A stretch of 64,000 nt of DNA, taken from contig NZ_KI911782.1 in assembly GCF_000515395.1 (NCBI RefSeq), forward strand, positions 2,726,606 to 2,790,605, in the 5' to 3' direction. Made by a program: the position numbers and the translations under genes. This DNA comes from Jiangella gansuensis DSM 44835 (GTDB lineage: Bacteria; Actinomycetota; Actinomycetes; Jiangellales; Jiangellaceae). Shown one piece after another: positions 9,960-16,809 of this stretch (the first letter of the stretch is position 1; every line of letters begins with the position of its first letter). The notes under the pieces were generated by a model. The model did no database searches. It saw only the letters and a list, made by a program, of their open reading frames with translations, and was not told the DNA's origin.

Positions 9960-9987
9960 TGCAACCGGTGGCATGCAAGCGGTTGCA
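9960..9987. promoter_or_regulatory. tandem LacI-family operators upstream of the third propeller gene
   Basis: Two abutting 14-mers fit the LacI-family consensus TGnAAnCGnTnnCA: TGCAACCGGTGGCA (9960-9973) and TGCAAGCGGTTGCA (9974-9987), the second a perfect 5-bp-arm palindrome. A similar site lies at 14115, next to a LacI-family gene. A further inverted repeat, GGTTGC-AG-GCAACC, covers 9981-9994. The pair sits where a promoter for the gene starting at 9892 would be. Confidence 0.72.
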
Positions 9988-10016
9988 GGCAACCTAGTGG
10001 CGCCCTCCGGGCGCCG

Positions 10017-11516
10017 TCAAGGGTGTGTCACTGCCCCCGATGCCGGGATCAGGTCGAAATCGACGGTGAAGGTGTAGCCCCACGGCAGACGCGCGCCGGA
10101 CACGGTCCAGGCGGCCAGGGCATCGACCCCGCCGGCCCAGGTGCCGAGGTCACGGGTGATCCGCTCGTGGACCGCGGGGAGTTCGTCGAGCGGAGGATCG
10201 AGCAGGCCACGCTCGCGCGCCTCGTCCTGGATGCGGCGGCGCACGACGGGGAGGTAGTGCCCGTCCTCGACGATCTTGCGGGCGAGGAACCGCCGGCGCT
10301 CGGCCGCGGCGGCCGGGGCATCGCACAGCCGCGCGGACACGCCGGCCGCCAGCGTGGTGCCGATCGTGTTGCCCGCGGTGTTCCACCCTCCGTATGCGGC
10401 GAGCCGGCCCAGCAGGCCCCGGCTGTCCAGGAGCTCGACCAGGCGCGGGTCGCCGCCGTTGGCGTAGTGGACGTCGGCCAGGGCCACCGGGCGACCGGCG
10501 GCCAGCAACCGCTCCACCTCGTCGGCCACAGGACCCGGAGGGGACCCGGCGGCGAGGTCCGGCGGGTTCGACACCCAGTCGCCGGGAGCGGCCGCCGGCG
10601 GATGGACCACGAGCACCAGGTCGGCCTCGTCCGGCTCGCTCACCTGGACGCCGCCCACCGCCCGGATCTGGTTGGCCAGGCCCACGCGAACCGGTCGATC
10701 CTCGTACGGCGCGATGCGGTCGAGGCCGGCCACCTCCGGGCACACGACGGCGACTCGCGGGCGGACCCCGGCAGCCTCGGCCGCGACCCGGGCGACCAGG
10801 ACGCTCGGCACCTCGTCGGCACCCGGATACATCAGCACGGGCACGCCGAGCCGGTCGGCCCACTGGCCGAGCAGCCGCCGTTCCGCCGCCGGGAGACCAC
10901 GCGGGGCGGTGTCGTCGGACGAGATCACGAGCGTGTCGAACACGCCGTCGGCGGCCAGGTCGAGGGCCGCCAGATTGACGACGTGGTTGCGGTTGCGACG
11001 CTTGACCATGTCGCGGACATACCCGTCGGGCACCTGAGCGCGAGCCGCGGCGACCGCGTCCGGCTCGGCCTCGCCGAGCGACGCCTCGTCCCAGAGCCGG
11101 GACAGCGTTCCCAACCGCTCTCCGTGGGTGGCCCAGTACGCCGGCTCCTGGCGCGAGCGTCCCGGGTTGTCGTACGTGGGCAGCCGGGTCACGACGCTGT
11201 ACGCCGTGACCGGGACGCCGAGATCGCGCAGCGCGTCGAGCCGGGCGACGACGTCGGCCATCCGGTCGTCGGTGTTGCGGGACGGGATCAGGCCGCCGTG
11301 GGCGAGCAGCTCCAGTGATACGACCAGGTGGTCCACGTCGGCGGCGACCTCCCGCAGCCAGCCGGCCAGGGCCGCGGTGTCCGCGGGTGTCCGGAACGAC
11401 GGCATCGCCTCGTCCGGCGGCGTCAGGACGTCGACGCCCGCGCAGCGGCCGATCGTCACCGCGTAGCCGCGGGTGTTCGGTCGTTCGTCAGGTGGGAGCA
11501 GGGCGATACGCATCAC
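10017..11516 (-). CDS. DUF4127 family protein
   Basis: This 499-residue protein (GTG 11516; ATG 11513 is an equally possible start, both behind GAGAGG) matches what is known of DUF4127: the N-terminal LLPPDERPNTRGY signature, HLVVSLELLAHGGLIPSRN, VTAYSVVTRLPTYD, VKRRNRNHVVNLAALDL, and an AYGGWNTAGNTIGTTLA segment in the second half. Family length is about 500 residues, so it looks complete. No biochemical role is established for DUF4127 that I can name; conserved Asp/Glu/Arg/Asn clusters suggest an enzyme active site. It follows the enolase-superfamily gene by 34 bp and is probably in the LacI-controlled epimerase operon, which gives a rare contextual clue to its job. Confidence 0.82.
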   Translation of the reverse strand: MMRIALLPPDERPNTRGYAVTIGRCAGVDVLTPPDEAMPSFRTPADTAALAGWLREVAADVDHLVVSLELLAHGGLIPSRNTDDRMADVVARLDALRDLGVPVTAYSVVTRLPTYDNPGRSRQEPAYWATHGERLGTLSRLWDEASLGEAEPDAVAAARAQVPDGYVRDMVKRRNRNHVVNLAALDLAADGVFDTLVISSDDTAPRGLPAAERRLLGQWADRLGVPVLMYPGADEVPSVLVARVAAEAAGVRPRVAVVCPEVAGLDRIAPYEDRPVRVGLANQIRAVGGVQVSEPDEADLVLVVHPPAAAPGDWVSNPPDLAAGSPPGPVADEVERLLAAGRPVALADVHYANGGDPRLVELLDSRGLLGRLAAYGGWNTAGNTIGTTLAAGVSARLCDAPAAAAERRRFLARKIVEDGHYLPVVRRRIQDEARERGLLDPPLDELPAVHERITRDLGTWAGGVDALAAWTVSGARLPWGYTFTVDFDLIPASGAVTHP

Positions 11517-11550
11517 GGGGCGACCTCTCGCTAGCGGGATGGGCAGCGTC

Positions 11551-12876
11551 TCAGTAGAGACCGGGCTGCGACGGAGGCGGCACCGTCACCCCGCCGTCGC
11601 GGACGGTCGTCAGATCCGGCCAGACGCCGCCGAGCGCCTGGTTGGCCGCCGGCGCGTACTGGCGGCTGTTGTACTCCAGGTGGGGCGAGGGCAGGTCGAG
11701 CAGGCTGACCAGGCGGGCGGAGTGGACGAACGCCAGGTCCACGGCGGTGAGGTCCTGCACGGTCACGTAGAGCCCCGCCGCCTTCGCGACGGCATGGGCG
11801 AGCAGGGCAGCGCTGTGGCCTTTGCCGGCCTTGATGGCCACACCACTCCAGCCGCGCTCCCGCAGACCGTGGACGGCGCGCGGATCGACCAACCCCTCGT
11901 CCATGACGACCGGGGCGAGGCGTCCGACGCGGGTGAGGCCGTCCGGGTCCGGCGTGGCGTCCCGCGGCACCGGCTGCTCGACGTAGGCGAGCGCTCGGCG
12001 TGCGGCCGGGGCGGATCGCTCGAGCACATCGAGCAGCCGGAACACGTCGGCCGCGCTCTCATACCCCTCGTTGGGATCGACGGCGAGGGCGACATCGACC
12101 CCCAGGCCATGGCCCAGCCGCCAGACAGCCTCGATGCGCCGGGCGTCGTCGTCCACGTCCGCCCCGCGTACCTTGACCTTCAGGTGACGTACGCCGTCCG
12201 CGCCGAGCCACTCGCGCAGCGAGCGCTCGCCGTCGGCGGTCTCCGCCGGCTCCAGCGGGTCGCCCACGCCGACCACGTGCTGGACCGGCACCCGCGACCG
12301 CGCCGGCACGAGGAAGTCGCCCGGCCAGCGTCCGCTCATCCGGCCGCCGGACACCACGCCGAGGTCGTCGTGCAGGTAGCGGCCCGTGTACATCGTGTGT
12401 GCCGGCCGGCCCGCCGCCCGGGCCCAGCCGTCGTGGACGGCGTTGTCCACGGCGCCGAGTGCCAGGAGCGCGGCCAGGGACGGAACCGGATCGACGCCAC
12501 CGGCTGCCGCGGCGACCTTCGCGGCGGTCTCGGCCAGGGTGGCGTGGGCGTCGAGCCACCGCCGGATCGGGTCGGACGGCGGCGCCGCGCACGCGTCGTC
12601 CGCCAGCCGCGCCGTCAGCGCGCGCAGTACCTGGTCGCGCCGCTCGACGGAGAGTTCGGAGCGCGGCCATGCCCACGGCACCGACAGGATCGTCGCGCCC
12701 CGGCCGGACGCGACGGTCCCGAGCCGGTCGCGCACGTCGACCTCGACCACGGCCATCGTGAACCACGCGATGGTCCGGCCGCTGATCGCGAACGGGCGGC
12801 CGAGCTCGATGGGGGAGAACGTCACCCGCGCGTCGAGCACGTCGACATCGGTGTCGAGCCGCCGCGTGCCGGTCAC
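11551..12876 (-). CDS. enolase-superfamily (mandelate racemase/muconate lactonizing type) enzyme
   Basis: The start is GTG 12876, overlapping the epimerase stop in GTGA; residues before it would be a shadow of that gene. The 441-residue product has an N-terminal capping-type domain followed by a barrel with the expected pieces in order: LKVKV (catalytic Lys on strand 2, near residue 230), VALAVDPNEGY and YVEQPV and VMDEGLVDP (the three metal-binding acidic residues), then AIKAGKGHS and VTVQDLT near the end. Such enzymes abstract a proton alpha to a carboxylate, so a sugar-acid dehydratase or epimerase is likely, matching the dehydrogenase across the locus. The precise subgroup cannot be set without alignment. 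Confidence 0.78.
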   Translation of the reverse strand: MTGTRRLDTDVDVLDARVTFSPIELGRPFAISGRTIAWFTMAVVEVDVRDRLGTVASGRGATILSVPWAWPRSELSVERRDQVLRALTARLADDACAAPPSDPIRRWLDAHATLAETAAKVAAAAGGVDPVPSLAALLALGAVDNAVHDGWARAAGRPAHTMYTGRYLHDDLGVVSGGRMSGRWPGDFLVPARSRVPVQHVVGVGDPLEPAETADGERSLREWLGADGVRHLKVKVRGADVDDDARRIEAVWRLGHGLGVDVALAVDPNEGYESAADVFRLLDVLERSAPAARRALAYVEQPVPRDATPDPDGLTRVGRLAPVVMDEGLVDPRAVHGLRERGWSGVAIKAGKGHSAALLAHAVAKAAGLYVTVQDLTAVDLAFVHSARLVSLLDLPSPHLEYNSRQYAPAANQALGGVWPDLTTVRDGGVTVPPPSQPGLY

Positions 12877-14099
12877 GGCTCGGCCTCCAGCTCGACCAGC
12901 TGCATGAGGTTGCGGGCGATGTGGAACGGGTCCTTCACCGGCAGCGCCACGACCTCGTCGAGCGGCCGGCCCGCCCGGTCCCGGATCTGGATCCACTCGG
13001 TGCCGTCGCCGCGACCCGGGAAGGTGTCGATCGTGTAGGCCCAGATGCGTTCGAACCAGGCGGCGGCGGTCTCACTGCCGTATCGGCGGGCCGCCAGTGC
13101 CGTCGTGTAGGCGGCCTCGGTGTGCACCCACCAGAGCTTGGTGTCCCAAGTACGCAGCACGAGCTGCTCGTACGGGGTGCCGTGGTCCCGGCCGCGCGGC
13201 GCACTCGCACCGTCGCGGTCCGCGTATCGGACCAGCCCGCCGTGCGTCTCGTCCCAGGCCGAAGAACAGAGCGGGCCGACACTGGCCAGCAGGTCCTCGA
13301 CGACGTCGTGGCGGTCGAGCAGCATGGTCGTGTGCAGCGCCACCCACAGGCCCTCGAGCGCGTGTCCGGGCACCCGGTGCCGAGCCACGAGGGTGTCGTC
13401 CTCGCCGGCGTCGAGCGGACGCATCTCCACGAACGTGCCGTCGGTGAGCCGGTGGGCGAGGACGGTCTCGAGAGCCGCGGAGAGCCGGTCACGATCCGGC
13501 GCCCGCAGCCGGCCGAGCCGCTCGAGCGCCTCCGCGTGCACCAGGAGGGTGTTGAGGAGGATCATGCGGGGACCGAAGGCCACGAAGCCCGCCGGGACGT
13601 CGTACGGCGGCGTCGGGGCAGTGCCGTCCGAGATCTCGCGATCGGCCCGCGCGAGTATCGGCTCGGCGAGCTCCAGCCAGTGCCCTTCGCCCGTCGTGGC
13701 GGCCAGTTCGGCCAGGCCCATGACCACGAAGCAGTCGGCGTAGACGCTGCGGGTCTCCCCGTTCGGCCCGGCCGACGGGGCGCCGTCGGTGGTGGTGACG
13801 AAATGGCAGGTCCCGTCGTCGCGGATGGCGTGCTTGGCGAGGAAGTCCGCGCCCGCGCGAGCGTGACCGACGAGAGCGTGCGGGTCGGCGCCGAGCAGGC
13901 CGCGGTCGGCCAGCCGGGCGGCCCGGGCGAGCAGCCAGACGAAGCGGCCCTGCGACCAGGTGTACTTGTCCGTCGACACGAGCGTGCGGCCACGGTTGTC
14001 GAAACAGGTGTGGAATCCGCCGTGCGCCGAGTCGATTCCGCGCTCCAGCCAGAACGGGAGGATGACCGTCTCGAGCTCACGCCGCGCCGTGGTTCGCAT
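12873..14099 (-). CDS. AGE-family sugar epimerase/isomerase
   Basis: ATG 14099 is preferred over the upstream in-frame ATG 14135 because AGAGGGA lies just before it and the longer version would translate through the operator. The 408-residue sequence has the alternating helices of an (alpha/alpha)6 barrel of the N-acylglucosamine 2-epimerase family: FWLERGIDSAHGGFHTCFD at the N-terminus, KYTWSQGRFVWLLARAA, a HALEGLWVALH segment and KLWWVHTEA near the end, which carry the Arg/His residues used for proton transfer. Members interconvert aldoses and ketoses or epimerise C2 (mannose isomerase, cellobiose 2-epimerase). It heads the minus-strand operon (epimerase, enolase-superfamily enzyme, DUF4127) and has a LacI operator 16-29 bp before its start. 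Confidence 0.83.
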   Translation of the reverse strand: MRTTARRELETVILPFWLERGIDSAHGGFHTCFDNRGRTLVSTDKYTWSQGRFVWLLARAARLADRGLLGADPHALVGHARAGADFLAKHAIRDDGTCHFVTTTDGAPSAGPNGETRSVYADCFVVMGLAELAATTGEGHWLELAEPILARADREISDGTAPTPPYDVPAGFVAFGPRMILLNTLLVHAEALERLGRLRAPDRDRLSAALETVLAHRLTDGTFVEMRPLDAGEDDTLVARHRVPGHALEGLWVALHTTMLLDRHDVVEDLLASVGPLCSSAWDETHGGLVRYADRDGASAPRGRDHGTPYEQLVLRTWDTKLWWVHTEAAYTTALAARRYGSETAAAWFERIWAYTIDTFPGRGDGTEWIQIRDRAGRPLDEVVALPVKDPFHIARNLMQLVELEAEP

Positions 14100-14114
14100 C
14101 GTCTTCCCTCTGGT

Positions 14115-14128
14115 CGCAATCGCTTGCA
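14115..14128. promoter_or_regulatory. LacI-family operator between the epimerase operon and the repressor gene
   Basis: CGCAATCGCTTGCA (TGCAAGCGATTGCG on the other strand) fits the same 14-bp consensus as the pair at 9960-9987. It lies in the 70-bp divergent gap between the epimerase start (14099) and the repressor start (14170), so one bound repressor could control both the operon and its own synthesis. Confidence 0.7.
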
Positions 14129-14169
14129 GTGGCAATCCGCGGCTACAGTAGCGCGGGGAGGAGAGATCA

Positions 14170-15180
14170 GTGGCAGGAGATCGGCCGAAGCGGGTGACGA
14201 TCTATTCGATCGCCCGGGAATGCGGCGTGTCGGCGTCGACCGTGTCGCGGGCGTTCACTCGCCCGGAGATCGTCAACGACGACGTGCGCGAGAAGATCCA
14301 CGCCGTGGCCAGGCGTCTGGGGTACCAGCCGAACAAGGCGGCCCGGGGGCTCGCCACCGGCCGGGCCGGCATGATCGGCCTGCTCGTGCCGGACATCACG
14401 AACCCGTTCTTCCCCCCGCTCGTCCGGTCCATCCAGCAGGCGGCCTCGGTGGCCGACTGGTCGGTGCTGCTGGTCGACGCCGACGAGGTCGCCGCGGAGG
14501 AGACGGAACTCGTCGAGCAGGTCAGGAGCCAGGTCGACGGGTTGATCGTCGCCTCGCCGCGTTCGACGGACGCTGACCTGGAGACGACGCTCGGGGACAT
14601 CCCGACCGTGGTCATCAACCGGGTCGTCCCCGGCCGGCCGAGCGTCGTCTGCGACAACACGACGGCGCTGACCGCCGCCGGGCAGCACCTGCGAGAACTC
14701 GGTCATCGGCGGTTCGCGCTGCTGAAGGGGCCGGAGGCGTCGTGGGCGGCTCGGCAGCGATCCGAGGCGATCCGTCAGTGGGCCGCCGACGCCGAGGTCG
14801 ACCTCGTCGAGTCGGGCGACTTCGCCGCGTCGTACGACGGCGGACGCGAGGCGTCGCGCGCGTTCCTGGACAGCGACGCCACCGCGGCGTTCGCGTTCGA
14901 CGACCTCATGGCCTGCGGCGTCCTCGCCGGGCTGGTCGAGGCCGGCAGCTCCGTGCCGGACGACCGCAGCCTGGTCGGGTGCGACGACGTCCTCCTGGCC
15001 CGAACGGTCACGCCCAGCCTCACCACGGTCACCGCGCCGGTCGGTGCTCTCGGCGCGGCAGCCATCGACCTGCTGCGCGAGGCCATCGGTGGCGAGCCCG
15101 CACGCGAGCTGCGCCTCGACGGCACGCTGACATTGCGCGCATCGACGGGCACGGTCCCGGTGGGCGCCGTCCGGGCGTGA
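14170..15180 (+). CDS. LacI/GalR-family transcriptional repressor
   Basis: A 336-residue regulator from GTG 14170 behind GGGGAGGAGAG. Residues ~8-60 are the LacI helix-turn-helix and hinge: TIYSIARECGVSASTVSRAF, then ARRLGYQPNKAARGLATGR. The rest is a periplasmic-binding-protein-like effector domain (IGLLVPDITNPFFPPLVR, RRFALLKGPEASWAARQR, AFAFDDLMACGVLAGL, VGCDDVLLARTVTPSLTTV). Family members are usually released from DNA by a sugar or sugar phosphate. It is divergent from the epimerase operon; the 14-bp sites at 14115 and 9960/9974 are its likely targets. The effector cannot be told from sequence. Confidence 0.92.
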   Translation: MAGDRPKRVTIYSIARECGVSASTVSRAFTRPEIVNDDVREKIHAVARRLGYQPNKAARGLATGRAGMIGLLVPDITNPFFPPLVRSIQQAASVADWSVLLVDADEVAAEETELVEQVRSQVDGLIVASPRSTDADLETTLGDIPTVVINRVVPGRPSVVCDNTTALTAAGQHLRELGHRRFALLKGPEASWAARQRSEAIRQWAADAEVDLVESGDFAASYDGGREASRAFLDSDATAAFAFDDLMACGVLAGLVEAGSSVPDDRSLVGCDDVLLARTVTPSLTTVTAPVGALGAAAIDLLREAIGGEPARELRLDGTLTLRASTGTVPVGAVRA

Positions 15181-15288
15181 CGGCGCCCAGCTGCCCGCGC
15201 CCGTCCGGCGGCAGGCGATCCGGCACGCATCCGGGCTGTGGAACGCGCCGAGCTGGGTACGGACCGGGACAGGAAAGGAGACATCATC

Positions 15289-15531
15289 ATGACGAACCAG
15301 CCTCCGAGCCCCGTCCGCGACAAGGACTACAACCTGGTGACCGTCCTGCAGGCGTCGCTGGAGTACGCCTGGCAGATGGAGACGTACGCCGCCGACGCCG
15401 AGCAGGCCGGCGACCCTGAGCTCGCCGAGTGGTTCCGCAAGATCCAGCACAACAACGTCAAGGCGGGCGAGCAGGGCAAGCAGCTGCTCGCCGCGCGGCT
15501 GGCGGGAAACCGTGAGGGCTCAGCCGGCTAG
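15289..15531 (+). CDS. small conserved actinobacterial protein of unknown function
   Basis: ATG 15289 follows AAAGGAG by 8 bases, giving 80 residues; the longer in-frame version has no such site. The protein is soluble, helical and charged, with the segments SPVRDKDYNLVTVLQASLEY, WQMETYAADAEQAGDPELAEWFRKIQ and KAGEQGKQLLA. I recognise the pattern as a short protein widespread in actinobacteria but know of no assigned function. It stands alone and is followed by a strong GC hairpin. Confidence 0.75.
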   Translation: MTNQPPSPVRDKDYNLVTVLQASLEYAWQMETYAADAEQAGDPELAEWFRKIQHNNVKAGEQGKQLLAARLAGNREGSAG

Positions 15532-15558
15532 GCCCACGCCCCCGCACACCGGCAGGAG

Positions 15559-15586
15559 CCGGCCCCGCCCGCGAGGGCGGGGCCGG
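15559..15586. terminator. 12-bp GC hairpin terminator between convergent genes
   Basis: CCGGCCCCGCCC (15559-15570), the tetraloop GCGA and its exact complement (15575-15586) form a perfect 12-bp stem. There is no T-run, as is common for actinobacterial terminators. It lies between the convergent genes ending at 15531 (plus) and 15606 (minus) and could serve both. Confidence 0.75.
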
Positions 15587-15605
15587 TCCGTCTATCCGGG
15601 TTCGT

Positions 15606-15956
15606 CTATCCGGGGGATGGGCCCTGCCGCGGTTTCGTCGGACTGGTCGGCACACCGTGAGGCGGCGCGTGGGTCGGCGGTCCCTGGCTTCCCGGCCCCA
15701 CCCGCTGCGTGTCCGACGGCGGACTGCTGGCCTGGGGGCCAGGCGGCGGTTCGCCCTGGGCCGGCACGGCACCGGACTCGAGCTCGCTCATCCGCGTGCC
15801 GAGGATCTGCTTGATGTGCGGTCGATCGGCGTGTTCGGATTCGTACTCGAGCAGCCGGCGCACACCACCGACGTCCAGGTGCCGGATCGCGTGCGGAAGG
15901 GTCTCGGCCGACAGATGGTCGTAGTCCTCCACCGGAAGGGTCTCCTCGTGGCCCAC
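15606..15956 (-). CDS. small conserved hypothetical protein with Pro/Ser-rich tail
   Basis: Start GTG 15956 has GGAGG six bases upstream. The first ~60 residues of 116 (GHEETLPVEDYDHLSAETLP, IRHLDVGGVRRLLEYESEH, PHIKQILGTRMSEL) form a conserved helical domain that I recognise from many actinobacterial proteins described only as hypothetical or lipid-droplet-associated-like. The last ~50 residues are low-complexity, rich in Pro, Ser and Gly, and look disordered. It is monocistronic. Function unknown. Confidence 0.7.
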   Translation of the reverse strand: MGHEETLPVEDYDHLSAETLPHAIRHLDVGGVRRLLEYESEHADRPHIKQILGTRMSELESGAVPAQGEPPPGPQASSPPSDTQRVGPGSQGPPTHAPPHGVPTSPTKPRQGPSPG

Positions 15957-16020
15957 GTCGTACCTCCGTTCTCTGGTCGACACCCAGATCGTTACCCGTG
16001 CACCCGGCCGGCACACGGAT

Positions 16021-16701
16021 TCACCTGTCGTCGCGGTCCTGGCGGTGGTCGCCCGCCCCGAGGTGCGCGGTGAACCAGTCGCCGGCCAGTCTGGCGGCGT
16101 CATCGAGTGCGCCGGGTTCCTCGAACAGGTGCGTGGCGCCCGGCACGATCTCCAGTTCGCGCACGCAGTGCATCCGCTGGAAGGCCTCCTGGTTGAGGCC
16201 GATCACCGGCTCGTCCTCGCCGCCGACGATGAGCAGGGTCGGGGCCTCGACGCTGCGGAGTGCGTCACCGGCCAGGTCGGGACGCCCGCCGCGGGAGACG
16301 ACGGCGCTCACACGGACGCCGGAGCCTGCCGCGGCGACCAGGGCCGCAGCGGCGCCGGTACTGGCGCCGAAGTAGCCGAGCGGTAGAACAGCCGTCGAGG
16401 GTTCGCCGGCCAGCCATCGGCTCGCCAGTTCCAGGCGCCCCGCCAGCAGTCCGATGTCAAACCGGTACTCGCCGGTCGCGAGGTCCGCTCGCTCCTCGTC
16501 CTCCGTGAGCAGGTCCGTGAGCAGCGTCGCCAGCCCGCGGCGCTGGAGGGCGCGAGCGACCGAACGGTTGCGCGGACTGTGCCGGCTGCTGCCGCTGCCG
16601 TGGGCGAAGAGCACGGCCCCGTGGGCGTTCTCAGGCACGGTGAGGTCGCCCTCGATCGCGCCGCCGTCCGGGACGGCGACGGTGACCGGCCGCGCGGTCA
16701 T
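16021..16701 (-). CDS. dienelactone-hydrolase-like alpha/beta hydrolase
   Basis: From ATG 16701 the product is 226 residues, a normal length for this small hydrolase family; upstream in-frame codons mostly shadow the divergent transketolase. The oxyanion segment VLFAHGSGSSRHSPRNR, the LLTDLLTEDEERADLATGEY stretch, the elbow LGYFGASTGAAAAL (nucleophile Ser), LIVGGEDEPVIGLNQ (acid) and ATHLFEEPGALDD (His) occur in the expected order. Relatives are often found beside phosphoribosyltransferases, which is not so here. No clear ribosome site was seen, so the start is less certain than the frame. Confidence 0.8.
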   Translation of the reverse strand: MTARPVTVAVPDGGAIEGDLTVPENAHGAVLFAHGSGSSRHSPRNRSVARALQRRGLATLLTDLLTEDEERADLATGEYRFDIGLLAGRLELASRWLAGEPSTAVLPLGYFGASTGAAAALVAAAGSGVRVSAVVSRGGRPDLAGDALRSVEAPTLLIVGGEDEPVIGLNQEAFQRMHCVRELEIVPGATHLFEEPGALDDAARLAGDWFTAHLGAGDHRQDRDDR

Positions 16702-16809
16702 GCGCTGGTCCAGGTGTCGCCAGCACTCATCCGTGGTGCGTACCCGCGCGCCGCCGGGCCAACCCGCGGCAGCCCGCATGCGCCCGGGTTCGCCGGGTAC
16801 CCGCCGGGT

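Noticed and set aside
14167-15450. Minus-strand open frame opposite the LacI gene
   Set aside because: It covers the LacI gene, whose HTH and effector-domain motifs are clear on the plus strand; no ribosome site or motif supports the antisense frame.
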